A stretch of DNA of 36,285 nt, taken from the NCBI GenBank assembly GCA_947629795.1, contig CANRFC010000006.1, forward strand, positions 1 through 36,285, written 5' to 3'. The notes below the pieces were generated by a model that was given only the letters and a program-made list of their open reading frames with translations, was not told the origin of the DNA and did no database searches. Below are positions 7,959 through 17,440 of the stretch, one piece after another. Numbering within the stretch: position 1 is the stretch's first letter; each line of letters begins with the position of its first letter. The position numbers and the translations under genes were made by a program. This DNA is from an uncultured Oscillospiraceae bacterium. GTDB lineage: Bacteria; Bacillota; Clostridia; Oscillospirales; Oscillospiraceae.

Positions 7959-8909
7959 TTGAAATACGCGGCAAAACGGGTGGCCATGCTGGTTTTGACC
8001 ATGGTGATCGTGTCCCTTCTGGCCTTTCTGGCCTTTGACCTCATCTCGGGCAATCCCGCTGAGATCATGCTGGGGACCGAGGCGACCCCCGAAAAGGTGG
8101 CCGCTCTGGAGCACGAATTGGGCCTGGACAGGCCCCTGGCGGAGCAATATCTGGACTGGATCGCCGGTTTCTTCACCGGCGATCTGGGTCTCTCCTATAG
8201 CTATAAAGTCCCCGTATGGGACCTCATCGCCCCCAAAATCGCCGTCACCTTGTGTCTGAGCCTGCTCAGCTTCGTGCTGATCGTGCTGGTCTCCATCCCC
8301 CTGGGCCTGGGCTCGGGGGGGAAGGCCGGCGGGCCCCTGGAGGGCCTGGGCACCGTGCTGGACCAGCTGTGCATGGCGGTGCCGGCCTTCTTCCTGGGCA
8401 TCCTGCTCACCTGGCTGTTCAGCACCACCCTGAAATGGTTCGTCCACGGGCAGTTCCCCGGCCTGGGGGAGGACCTCTGGGGGAGCCTGCGGTATCTGCT
8501 CTTCGCCGCGGTGGCCATCGCCGTTCCCCGCATCGCCATGACAGTGCGGATGCTCCGCTCCACGGTGCTCAGCGAGATGAACAAGGACTACGTCCGCACC
8601 GCCATCTCCCGGGGCAACGACAGGGGAGAGGTCCTGCGGCGGCATGTGCTGAAGAACTCCCTGACCCCCATCGTCACCTTCCTGGGCCAGACCATGGCCG
8701 AGATCGTGGCGGGGAGCATCGTGGTGGAGCAGGTCTTCGCCATCCCCGGCCTGGGGCGGCTGCTGGTGTCCTCCATCTCCAACCGGGACCACCCGGTGGT
8801 CCAGGCCATCGTGGTCATCCTGGCCTTCTGGGTGGTGCTCTCGGGCACCATCGCCGACCTCATCAACCAGGGCATCGACCCGCGGCTTCGAAGGGAGGCG
8901 GGGAGATGA
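7959..8909 (+). CDS. ABC transporter permease, DppB/OppB type
   Basis: This 316-residue inner-membrane permease is one half of the importer channel. It has an N-terminal membrane segment, a domain with GNPAEIMLGTEATPEKVAALEHELGLDRPL typical of DppB/NikB, and about five more segments. The EAA loop (about residues 205-225, RTAISRGNDRGEVLRRHVLKN) contacts the ATPase. The start is TTG, with a GGGGGG/AAAGG ribosome site directly before it. It overlaps the next permease by four bases (ATGA). Confidence 0.93.
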   Translation: MKYAAKRVAMLVLTMVIVSLLAFLAFDLISGNPAEIMLGTEATPEKVAALEHELGLDRPLAEQYLDWIAGFFTGDLGLSYSYKVPVWDLIAPKIAVTLCLSLLSFVLIVLVSIPLGLGSGGKAGGPLEGLGTVLDQLCMAVPAFFLGILLTWLFSTTLKWFVHGQFPGLGEDLWGSLRYLLFAAVAIAVPRIAMTVRMLRSTVLSEMNKDYVRTAISRGNDRGEVLRRHVLKNSLTPIVTFLGQTMAEIVAGSIVVEQVFAIPGLGRLLVSSISNRDHPVVQAIVVILAFWVVLSGTIADLINQGIDPRLRREAGR

Positions 8910-9712
8910 AAAAGTCAAACGCCTATCTGCGCGCCGGAATGGTCATCGCCGGGGCCTTGACCCTGCTCATCGTCCTGGGCTTTTTCTGGACCCCCTATGA
9001 CCCCACCGCCTTTGTGGGGGGGAAGTTCCAGCCTCCGTCCCTGGCCCACCTCATGGGCACCGACAAGTTCGGCCGGGACATCTTCAGCCGGGTGCTGAAG
9101 GGGGCGGGGACCACCTTCACCATCGCCCTGGCCACCGTGGGCATCGGCGCGGGGTGCGGCACCGTGGTGGGAGCCCTCACCGGGTACTTCGGCGGGGCGG
9201 TGGACGAGGCACTGATGCGCCTCAACGACGCCCTCACCGCCTTCCCCAGCATCCTGCTGGCCCTGGTGGTCATCTCCCTGGTGGGACCGGAGAACAAGTA
9301 TAACGTGGTGCTGGCCCTGGGGCTGGTGTTTATCCCCAGCTACGCCCGGATCACCCGCACCGCCTTCGCCTCGGCCCGGGAGGCCAACTATGTGAAAAAC
9401 GCCCGGCTCATGGGGGCCTCCACCCCCCGCATCCTGGCGGTGCACATCCTGCCCAACACCCTGCCGGTGCTCCTGCCCGCCCTGACCATCGGCTTCAACA
9501 ACGCCGTGCTGGCCGAGGCCTCCATGAGCTACCTGGGTATCGGGGTGACGCCCCCGGACGCCTCCCTGGGCTACATGCTATCCGAGGCCCAGAGCATGTT
9601 CACCCTGGCCCCCTGGTACGTCCTGAGCACCGGGCTGGTGATGATCCTGCTCATCTTCGGCGTGGGGCTCATGGGCGAGGGGCTCCAGCGGGCGCAGAGG
9701 GGGGTGGCGTGA
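8906..9712 (+). CDS. ABC transporter permease, DppC/NikC type
   Basis: This 268-residue permease is the second channel half. It has one N-terminal membrane segment, the motif HLMGTDKFGRDIFSR that marks DppC-like proteins, and about five further segments. Its EAA loop (AREANYVKNARLMGASTPRILAVHILPN) is clear. The ATG at 8906 overlaps the stop of the preceding gene and follows GGAGGCGGGGAG; the open frame extends further upstream but lies inside the first permease. It is compact for DppC (about 300), nearer the length of NikC. Confidence 0.93.
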   Translation: MKKSNAYLRAGMVIAGALTLLIVLGFFWTPYDPTAFVGGKFQPPSLAHLMGTDKFGRDIFSRVLKGAGTTFTIALATVGIGAGCGTVVGALTGYFGGAVDEALMRLNDALTAFPSILLALVVISLVGPENKYNVVLALGLVFIPSYARITRTAFASAREANYVKNARLMGASTPRILAVHILPNTLPVLLPALTIGFNNAVLAEASMSYLGIGVTPPDASLGYMLSEAQSMFTLAPWYVLSTGLVMILLIFGVGLMGEGLQRAQRGVA

Positions 9713-10500
9713 TGCTGGAGATCCGTGACCTCCATGTGAAGTTCCACACCAGGGACCGGGAGGCGGTGGGAGGCGTGAGCCTCACCATCGGCGACGGGGA
9801 GATCCTGGGCCTGGTGGGGGAGTCGGGCAGTGGCAAATCGGTGACCGCCATGAGCGTGGCCGGCCTGCTGCCCCGGAAGCAGTGCGACTATTCGGGTGAG
9901 GTCCTTCTGGACGGAGTGGAGCTCCTCCACGCGGACCGGAACGTGCTGCGCGGCGTCCAGGGCAAGGACCTGGGGGTGGTCTTTCAGGAGCCCATGTCCG
10001 CCATGGACCCCTTGATGAAGATCGGCCCTCAGGTGGAGGAGGCTCTACTGGTCCACACCGACCTCTCCCGGCAGGAGCGGCGGAAGCGGGCCCTGGAGGC
10101 TTTGGACCAGGCCGAGCTCCCCGACCCGGAGGGAGTCTACGGCAAGTACCCCCACGAGCTCTCCGGCGGGATGCTCCAGCGGAGCATGATCGCCGCGGCC
10201 ATCATCTCCCGGCCCAAGCTCCTGCTGCTGGACGAGCCCACCACCGCCCTGGATGTGACCATCCAGGCCCAGATTTTGGCACTTTTGAAGAAGCTCAACG
10301 CCGAATTCGGCATGTCCATGCTCTTCATCTCCCACAACCTCAACGTGGTGCGGAAGCTCTGCCCCAGGGTGGCGGTGATGCAGCGGGGGCTGCTGGTGGA
10401 GGAGGGGGAGACCGAGGATGTCTTCCACCGCCCCCAAAACGACTATACCAAGCGGCTCATCGCGTCCATTCCCACCAGAGAGAGGAGGGAGGAGCCATGA
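9712..10500 (+). CDS. ABC transporter ATPase, DppD/NikD type
   Basis: This 262-residue cytoplasmic ATPase powers the importer. It shows Walker A GESGSGKS (about 36-43), a Q-loop ([13 protein letters not shown]), signature LSGGM instead of the usual LSGGQ, Walker [13 protein letters not shown] and the H-loop (FISHN). It ends soon after the H-loop region and so lacks most of the C-terminal oligo_HPY extension found in full-length DppD (about 320-330); this length resembles NikD. The ATG touches the upstream stop (TGATG); a GTG three bases earlier is also possible. It overlaps the next gene by four bases. Confidence 0.92.
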   Translation: MLEIRDLHVKFHTRDREAVGGVSLTIGDGEILGLVGESGSGKSVTAMSVAGLLPRKQCDYSGEVLLDGVELLHADRNVLRGVQGKDLGVVFQEPMSAMDPLMKIGPQVEEALLVHTDLSRQERRKRALEALDQAELPDPEGVYGKYPHELSGGMLQRSMIAAAIISRPKLLLLDEPTTALDVTIQAQILALLKKLNAEFGMSMLFISHNLNVVRKLCPRVAVMQRGLLVEEGETEDVFHRPQNDYTKRLIASIPTRERREEP

Positions 10501-11240
10501 ATCAGCGGGACGAGACCCTGGTCCTCCGGGTGGACCACCTCTCCGGAGGCTACCGGGTGCCCGGCCTCTTCGGAAGGGGCGGGTACAAGGACGTGCTCCA
10601 TGACGTGACCTTCGACCTCCACCACGGGGAGATCCTGGGCCTGGTGGGGGAGTCGGGCAGCGGCAAGTCCACCCTGGCCAAGACCATTCTGGGGATGCTG
10701 GAGCCCCGGGAGGGCAGCGTGACCCACTACACCAAGCGGCCCCAGATGATCTTCCAGGACCCCTCCAGCGCCCTGAATCCCGCCTATTCCGTGGCCTGGA
10801 CCCTGGAGGAGCCCCTGCGCATCTACGGCAAATATGACGCCGCTGAACGACGCCGCCGGGTGCGGGACATGCTGGAGCTGGTGGAGCTGCCTGAGGAGTG
10901 CCTGGCGGCCAGGCCAAGCGAGCTCTCCGGGGGCCAGCGGCAGCGGGTGTGTATTGCCGCCGCCCTCATCCAGCGGCCCCGGTTCCTCATCGCCGACGAG
11001 CCGGTGTCCGCCCTGGACGTGACCATCCAGGCCCAGATCCTGAAGCTGCTGAAGAAGCTCCGGGACGAGCTGGACCTGAGCTATCTCTTCATCTCCCACG
11101 ACCTCAATGTGGTCTATCAGCTCTGCGACAGCGTACTGGTGATGAAGGGCGGCCGGGTGATAGAACAGGGGAGGGTGGAGGAGCTCTACGCCCACCCCAA
11201 GGAGGATTACACCCGCCAGCTCCTGGCGGCGGGGGAGTAG
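10497..11240 (+). CDS. ABC transporter ATPase, DppF/NikE type
   Basis: This 247-residue protein is the second ATPase of the importer. It has Walker [11 protein letters not shown]-loop [12 protein letters not shown], signature LSGGQRQR, Walker [13 protein letters not shown] and H-loop [10 protein letters not shown]. It ends without the usual C-terminal tail. Its start overlaps the previous stop (ATGA). It closes the operon; a 42-base palindrome follows 39 bases later. Confidence 0.92.
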   Translation: MNQRDETLVLRVDHLSGGYRVPGLFGRGGYKDVLHDVTFDLHHGEILGLVGESGSGKSTLAKTILGMLEPREGSVTHYTKRPQMIFQDPSSALNPAYSVAWTLEEPLRIYGKYDAAERRRRVRDMLELVELPEECLAARPSELSGGQRQRVCIAAALIQRPRFLIADEPVSALDVTIQAQILKLLKKLRDELDLSYLFISHDLNVVYQLCDSVLVMKGGRVIEQGRVEELYAHPKEDYTRQLLAAGE

Positions 11241-11279
11241 GGGGACCGGAGGAAAACGGGTTTCCCGATGGAAATGCAG

Positions 11280-11321
11280 AAGGAGGCCTTTGGCATCCCC
11301 GGGGATGCCAAAGGCCTCCTT
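11280..11321 (+). terminator. Perfect 42-base palindrome ending the importer operon
   Basis: The two 21-base arms meet at CCCC/GGGG with no spacer, so RNA would fold with a minimal loop. Only TT precedes GCGCGC, so it is not a textbook U-run terminator. As DNA it could form a cruciform. Probably the operon end. Confidence 0.6.
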
Positions 11322-11360
11322 TGCGCGCTGCGGCAGGGGAAATCGTTTCATGAAGACTGT

Positions 11361-11376
11361 TGCAGAAATTTCTTCA
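11361..11376. promoter_or_regulatory. RpiR operator, upstream half-site pair
   Basis: TGCAGAAATTTCTTCA matches the perfect palindrome at 11467-11482 in 15 of 16 bases. It lies 57 bases before the -35 box of the rpiR promoter. Binding by the neighbouring regulator is inferred. Confidence 0.6.
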
Positions 11377-11432
11377 AAATGCAAAAAGGACAAAGCGGCG
11401 ATTTGGCATTTTCACTAAATTTTAAAAAACTG

Positions 11433-11461
11433 TTGACAAATACTGTATGGTTTTGTATGAT
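11433..11461 (+). promoter_or_regulatory. Promoter of the rpiR-aspA-yfcC unit
   Basis: A consensus TTGACA (11433-11438) and TATGAT (11456-11461) have a 17-base spacer in a markedly AT-rich stretch. It sits between the two GAAATTTC palindromes. Confidence 0.8.
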
Positions 11462-11466
11462 TGGCA

Positions 11467-11482
11467 TGAAGAAATTTCTTCA
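11467..11482. promoter_or_regulatory. RpiR operator, perfect palindrome at the transcription start
   Basis: TGAAGAAATTTCTTCA is a perfect 16-bp palindrome just after the -10 box and abutting the AAAGGAGG ribosome site. A protein bound here would block transcription starts, so autorepression is likely. Confidence 0.7.
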
Positions 11483-11498
11483 AAGGAGGCCGGCTCCC

Positions 11499-12421
11499 TT
11501 GAACGTATTTCAGCGCATTTCCAACATGGAACCAGAGCTGTCCGCCAGTCAGCGGCAGATCGCCGAGTACATCCTCGAGCACTACAAGGAGGCTGCGTTT
11601 TTGAACTCGGTGGACATGGCACAGGCGGTGGGGGTCAGCAACCCCACGGTGATCCGCTTTGCCAAGAGTCTGGGCTACAAGGGTTATCATGAATTTCAGG
11701 CTGCTTTGCAGGACGCGGTGCAGAGCGATCTGTCCTCTCTGGAGCGATTGTCTTATCTGCGCACAGAGCCCCAGCAGGACGCCGCCCTGAACATGTTCCT
11801 GCTGGAGGCGGAGAACCTGAGCTCGGTCTATGCCCAGCTGGACAGGGAGGCGCTCAAGGGTGCCATCGACCTGCTCAGCGCGTCGGAGGAGGTCTTCATC
11901 TTCGGCAGGCAGATCTCCGAGGCCCCTGCTCTCTTTGCCTCCTACACTCTGGGGAAGATCCTGGACGACGTCCGCCTGGTGGAGAACTGGAGCCTTTGGG
12001 ACGAGGCGGCCTACCGTGCCCATCCGGACCGGTGCTGCGCCCTGGTCATCGCACTGCCCCGGTATCCCGTGCTCACCCTGGAATTTCTCCAGCTCCTCCA
12101 TCAGCACGATATCCCCTCTGTGGTGATCACCGGGGAGGCGTCCACCTTCCCTCTGCCTGAGATGGCCACCTATCTGCTGACCGCGCCGGTGCGCTACATT
12201 TCCATGCTGGACCCCATTTCCCCGGTCTTTTGCCTGATCAACTGTCTCGCCATCGGGATCATCGAAAAGCTGGGGCAGAAGGCAACCAAGGCCATGTATG
12301 CCTTTGAACAGTACGTCACCAACTGCCAGGTGTATCATCCCGGCAGTTCCCTGCCCAATTCTGTACCCATCGAAACGGTGACGCAGAAGAAAAAGCAGCG
12401 CCGGACCAGAAAGGAGAAATC

Positions 12422-12425
<4 letters not shown>
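11499..12425 (+). CDS. RpiR/MurR-family transcriptional regulator
   Basis: This 308-residue DNA-binding protein has an N-terminal helix-turn-helix of the RpiR type (residues 1-80; ELSASQRQIAEYIL, VGVSNPTVIRFAKSLGYKGYHEFQ). A SIS-like effector domain follows (about 120-270; EEVFIFGRQISEAPALFASYTLGKI) and then a basic, Lys/Arg-rich tail. The start is TTG, because AAAGGAGG lies 10 bases before it; the frame is open further upstream but covers the promoter. It overlaps aspA by four bases, so it probably controls aspA and the carrier. RpiR proteins usually sense phosphosugars; here the effector may be linked to aspartate, which is inference. Confidence 0.9.
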
Positions 12426-13858
<1,433 letters not shown>

Positions 13859-13893
13859 TGGGAGAAAAGTTCAGAGGAGGAGAGGAGGGAGAT

Positions 13894-14073
13894 ATGGAGC
13901 GGATGGACAATATGGTGAGACAAAAAATAGATTTGTCTCAAAACGAAAATTTTCGGCCTGCCAGCCCAAAAAATGTTCCGAATCAAGACAAATCCAATAA
14001 AGTATACCGCGGAAAGCCGCCTGTGTCAAGAGCTGCCAACTTTCCGGTATGCTTTGCCGCCGAAAGGATGTAG
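13894..14073 (+). CDS. Possible 59-residue leader protein before the second YfcC gene
   Basis: A small frame starts at ATG behind a very strong GGAGGAGAGGAGGGAG site and stops two bases before the carrier start, which would allow translational coupling. The product is hydrophilic, lysine- and asparagine-rich, with no motif I know. Codons are AT-rich, unlike all neighbours, and the stretch contains palindromes, so it may instead be an untranslated regulatory leader. No function is proposed. Confidence 0.3.
   Translation: MERMDNMVRQKIDLSQNENFRPASPKNVPNQDKSNKVYRGKPPVSRAANFPVCFAAERM
13917..13992 (+). promoter_or_regulatory. AT-rich palindromic leader of the second YfcC gene
   Basis: It has GAGACAAA (13917-13924) facing TTTGTCTC (13932-13939), a second perfect palindrome CGAAAATTTTCG (13944-13955), and a third AGACAAA copy at 13986-13992. 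They could be operators or an RNA switch. No good -35/-10 pair was found. Confidence 0.4.
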
Positions 14074-14075
14074 TT

Positions 14076-15473
14076 ATGAAAACTCTTTTGAAGAAAAAAG
14101 AAAACAGTACTACGCATCCCTGGTTCGCGCTTCTGATCATCCTGATCATCGTCGCCGTTCTGGTCAACGTGATCCCCAGCGGCCAGTATGACCGCGTGGT
14201 GGTGGACGGCCGCTCGGTGGTGGACCCCACCTCCTATCACACGGTGGACAAGGTCTACTCCGGCGTGGGGAACTTCTTCTTCTCCTTCTACCAGGGCTTC
14301 TGTGACGCCGCCGGCCTGATCGCCATGGTGTTCTTTGTGGGCGCCGGCTTTGGCGTGGTAAAGCGCATCGGCCTTCTGCAGACTGCCATCGCCGCCGCCT
14401 GCCTGAAGCTGCGCAAGCTCCCCTTTGCCCTGATCTCCTTCCTCATCATGCTGGTCATCGCCTCTCAGGTGCTCTTCACCGGCATGTGGGAGCTGAATCT
14501 GGTGCTGTTGCCGGTGGTCATCCCCCTGTTCATGACCCTGGGGTATGACCTGATGACCGGCATCGGCGTGGTCATGATCTCCTCCTGCGCCGCCTTCGGC
14601 TGCGCTCTGACCAACCCCTTCTCCACCGCCATCGCCCACTCCATCGCGGAGCTGCCCATTTACTCTGCCATGGGATACCGGTTCCTGTGCTTCTGCATCG
14701 AGTTCCTGGTGGGCTGGCTGTACCTGATGCTCTATGTCCGCAAGATCAAGAAGGACCCCTCCAAGTCCATGACCTCCGACATCCAGACCCGCTATACGGC
14801 CATTGAGACCGAGAACTTCAAGTTCACCCCCAAGCTGGCCCGGGCCGGCGTGGTGTTCCTGGTGATCTTCGGATACATGGTCTACGGCACTGTGGCCAAG
14901 GGCTTCCAGTTCGGCGAGATGTCTGCCTGCTTCGTGGCCATGGGCCTTCTGGTGGGCCTGGTCTACGGCTGCAACATCAACGAGATCTGCGACATGATGA
15001 GCGAGGGCATGAAGGACATGTTCTTCGCCGGCACGGTCATGTTCTTCGCCCGCTCCATCCTGTACCTGCTCAATGACTCCCTGGTCATCGACACCATCAT
15101 CCACTTCCTGGCCCAGTTCATTGAGGGGACCTCCTCTGTGGTCGCCGCGGTGGGTCTGTGCATCATCCAGACCATCATCAACTTCTTCATCCCCTCCGGC
15201 TCCGGCCAGGCCGCCATCACCATGCCCATCATCGTTCCCCTGGCCGATATTGCCAAGGTCACCCGGCAGACCGCCTGCCTGGCCTTCCAGTTCGGCGACG
15301 GCTTCTCCAACTTCATCTTCTTCACCAACGGTTCCCTCATCGCCATGCTGGCGGTGGCCGATATCCCCTACACCCGTTGGGTCAAGTTCTTCTGGAAGCT
15401 CTTTGCCATTATCACGGTGATCGGCTGCGTCATGGTAGCAGTTGCCCAATCGATCCACCTGGGGCCCTTCTGA
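14076..15473 (+). CDS. YfcC/DcuC-family carrier, probable aspartate or dicarboxylate exchanger
   Basis: This 465-residue membrane protein has about 11-12 hydrophobic segments and belongs to the same broad family as the carrier at 87-1538 (NPFSTAIAHSIAE against NPFATGAAVDAAT; FIPSGSGQAAITMPIIVPLAD near the C-terminus). The ATG at 14076 has GAAAGGA before it; an ATG 27 bases upstream has no ribosome site. It follows aspA by about 220 bases, so uptake of aspartate or exchange for fumarate/succinate is a fair guess. The substrate is not shown by sequence. Confidence 0.85.
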   Translation: MKTLLKKKENSTTHPWFALLIILIIVAVLVNVIPSGQYDRVVVDGRSVVDPTSYHTVDKVYSGVGNFFFSFYQGFCDAAGLIAMVFFVGAGFGVVKRIGLLQTAIAAACLKLRKLPFALISFLIMLVIASQVLFTGMWELNLVLLPVVIPLFMTLGYDLMTGIGVVMISSCAAFGCALTNPFSTAIAHSIAELPIYSAMGYRFLCFCIEFLVGWLYLMLYVRKIKKDPSKSMTSDIQTRYTAIETENFKFTPKLARAGVVFLVIFGYMVYGTVAKGFQFGEMSACFVAMGLLVGLVYGCNINEICDMMSEGMKDMFFAGTVMFFARSILYLLNDSLVIDTIIHFLAQFIEGTSSVVAAVGLCIIQTIINFFIPSGSGQAAITMPIIVPLADIAKVTRQTACLAFQFGDGFSNFIFFTNGSLIAMLAVADIPYTRWVKFFWKLFAIITVIGCVMVAVAQSIHLGPF

Positions 15474-15606
15474 GATCCCCGGACCGTCCGGGTCCTGCCT
15501 GCCTCTGCCGCACGGCGGAGGGAGAAAGACCAGAGATCCGAAGGAGCGCAAAAATCCATCGAAATCGGTCCCACGATAAAAAATAATCCGGGCCAGAGCC
15601 CGGTAT
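15474..15606 (+). other. Gap between the carrier and sigG
   Basis: It holds small stems: CCTCTGCC/GGCGGAGG near 15501-15523 and CCGGGC-CAGA-GCCCGG at 15588-15603, plus an AT-rich run (15575-15587) where a sporulation promoter for sigG might lie. I could not fix a -35/-10 pair. No gene is visible. Confidence 0.4.
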
Positions 15607-15608
15607 GA

Positions 15609-15659
15609 AAGCCCTCCCCTCGGAGATACTGAAAGCAGTATTTCCGATGGGGAGGGCTT
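15609..15659 (+). promoter_or_regulatory. Long hairpin sequestering the sigG ribosome-binding site
   Basis: Bases 15609-15631 pair with 15636-15659: 11 pairs, one bulged T (15648), then 12 more pairs, capped by AAAG. The only plausible sigG ribosome site, GGGGAGGG (15649-15656), is entirely inside the 3' arm, and the ATG (15665) lies 5 bases past the stem. A terminator is unlikely because no T-run follows. Confidence 0.75.
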
Positions 15660-15664
15660 CCTTC

Positions 15665-16435
15665 ATGCAGGGCAAGGTGGAAATCTGCGGCGTCAATACC
15701 TCCAAGCTGAAGGTCCTCAAGAGCGAGGAGACCCTGGAGCTGCTGCGCCGCACCAAGAAGGGGGACATGGCCGCCCGGGAACAGCTCATTGCCGGGAACC
15801 TGCGTCTGGTGCTGTCGGTCATTCAGAAATTCGACCGCCGGGGGGAGAATGTGGACGATCTGTTCCAGGTGGGGTGTATCGGGCTCATCAAGGCCATCGA
15901 CAACTTCAACGTGGACCTGGACGTGAAGTTCTCCACCTACGGCGTGCCCATGATCGTGGGGGAGATCCGCCGCTACCTCCGGGACAACAGCGCCATGCGG
16001 GTGTCCCGGTCCATGCGGGACACGGCCTACAAGGTCCTCCAGGCCAAGGAGCGGTTCATCGCCCAGAACCAGCGGGAGCCCTCCATCGAGGAAATTGCCC
16101 AGGCCCTGGACGCCCGGCGGGAGGACGTGGTCTTCGCCCTGGAGGCCATCTCCGACCCGGTGAGCCTCTACGAGCCGGTGTACACCGACAGCGGGGACGC
16201 GGTGTGCGTCATGGACCAGGTGAAGGATTCCAAGAACACCGATGAGCGGTGGCTGGAGCACATCGCCCTCCAGGACGCGGTGGACAAGCTCCCCGAGCGG
16301 GAGAAGAAGATCCTGGCCCTGCGGTTTTTCCAGGGGAAGACCCAAATGGAGGTTTCCGCCGAGGTGGGCATCTCCCAGGCCCAGGTCTCTCGGCTGGAGA
16401 AGAGCGCCCTGGAGCAGATCCGGAAGAGCCTGTGA
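15665..16435 (+). CDS. sigG: RNA polymerase sporulation sigma factor SigG
   Basis: This 256-residue sigma-70 factor drives late forespore genes. The N-terminus KVEICGVNTSKL is diagnostic of SigG. Region 2 carries NLRLVLSVIQKF, DDLFQVGCIGLIKAIDNF and KFSTYGVPMIVGEIRRYLRD; region 3 carries VSRSMRDTAYK; region 4 carries FFQGKTQMEVSAEVGISQAQVSRLEKSALEQI. The ATG at 15665 was chosen because it aligns with the family start; the frame extends 60 bases upstream through the leader hairpin. It stands alone, not next to sigE/spoIIGA. It shows that the host lineage can sporulate. Confidence 0.96.
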   Translation: MQGKVEICGVNTSKLKVLKSEETLELLRRTKKGDMAAREQLIAGNLRLVLSVIQKFDRRGENVDDLFQVGCIGLIKAIDNFNVDLDVKFSTYGVPMIVGEIRRYLRDNSAMRVSRSMRDTAYKVLQAKERFIAQNQREPSIEEIAQALDARREDVVFALEAISDPVSLYEPVYTDSGDAVCVMDQVKDSKNTDERWLEHIALQDAVDKLPEREKKILALRFFQGKTQMEVSAEVGISQAQVSRLEKSALEQIRKSL

Positions 16436-16442
16436 CAAAAAA

Positions 16443-16480
16443 GGCGGGCCGCACGATGCCGTGCGGTCCGCCCGTTTTTT
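16443..16480. terminator. Bidirectional terminator between sigG and the AEC gene
   Basis: A 13-bp stem (16443-16455 with 16460-16472) with loop ATGC is flanked by A6 (16437-16442) and T6 (16475-16480). It can serve both converging genes. Confidence 0.88.
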
Positions 16481-16489
16481 CATGAGGGC

Positions 16490-17428
16490 TCAGATCAGGC
16501 CCAGGGAGCTCATCAGGAAGATCCACAGAAAGAGCGTGACGATGGAGATGATGGTGCTGGACACCACCAGCTCTCCGGCCAGATCGCCGTCGCCGCCCAT
16601 GTTCTGGGCCATGGAGAAGGAGGCGGTGGCCACAGGGGTGGCGTGGAACATGACCAGAAGGAACCGCTGGAAGGGGGAGAAGCCTAGGGCGGTGGCGGCG
16701 GCCAGGACCACTGCCGGGATGAGGAGGAGCTTCACCGCCAGAGTGCCGCACAGGCACCGCAGATCGCCCCGCAGCCGGGCGGGCTTCAGGGTCCCGCCCA
16801 GAACGAACATCCCCAGCGGGGTACACAGATCGCCGAATTGCTGCAAGGGCTTGTAGACCGCGGCGGGGAGCTGGATGTGCAGCAGGAAGAAGACCAGCCC
16901 CGCCGCGGCGCCGCAGATCATGGGGTTGGTGACCACGTTCCTGACCAGTGTTTTGGGCTTGGGCCGGCCGCCGCGGTAGAGCTCCAGGACGATCACCGAC
17001 AACACGTTATAGAGGGGGATGACAAAGGCCAGGGCCATGGAGGTCACGGCCCGGACCTCCTCCCCGTAGACGTTGATGACCAGCGGGAGCATGAACAGGA
17101 CCGCGTTGCTGCGGTACAGAGCCTGGACCACCACCCCCCGGCGGGCGTCCTCCCGCACAAACCGGGGGACCAGGAGGAGGGCTGTGCCCATCACGGCCAG
17201 GACGGAGCCCACCGCCGCCAGGATGAGCTGCGGCTCCATGTGGGCGTTGGGGTCGATGCTGTACAGGTTGCAGAACATCATCAGGGGGAAAAAGCAGCGG
17301 AAGATCATCTGGTTGAGCTTTTTGAGGAAGGGCTCGTCCACCAGGCCCACGCTCCGGACCAGGCAGCCGAAGACCAGATACAGGAAAAAGGGGATGACCG
17401 CGTTCAGGGCGATGAGAAAGCTGTCCAT
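16490..17428 (-). CDS. AEC-family (auxin efflux carrier-like) transporter
   Basis: This 312-residue membrane protein has about ten hydrophobic segments with the two-half layout of the AEC family. Family-like stretches are KKLNQMIFRCFFPLMMF near the N-terminus, NPMICGAAAGLV in the middle and TPLGMFVLGGTL in the second half. Bacterial members export or exchange malate, malonate or other organic acids; the substrate is unknown. The ATG has AAGGAGGGGG upstream. It lies 12 bases after rsmA, so the two are probably co-transcribed. Confidence 0.88.
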   Translation of the reverse strand: MDSFLIALNAVIPFFLYLVFGCLVRSVGLVDEPFLKKLNQMIFRCFFPLMMFCNLYSIDPNAHMEPQLILAAVGSVLAVMGTALLLVPRFVREDARRGVVVQALYRSNAVLFMLPLVINVYGEEVRAVTSMALAFVIPLYNVLSVIVLELYRGGRPKPKTLVRNVVTNPMICGAAAGLVFFLLHIQLPAAVYKPLQQFGDLCTPLGMFVLGGTLKPARLRGDLRCLCGTLAVKLLLIPAVVLAAATALGFSPFQRFLLVMFHATPVATASFSMAQNMGGDGDLAGELVVSSTIISIVTLFLWIFLMSSLGLI

Positions 17429-17440
17429 CAGACCCCCTCC

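Noticed and set aside
6130-7974. 614-residue frame on the minus strand over the binding-protein gene
   Set aside because: It mirrors the SBP_bac_5 lipoprotein, which has a signal peptide, lipobox and ribosome site; the mirror has none.
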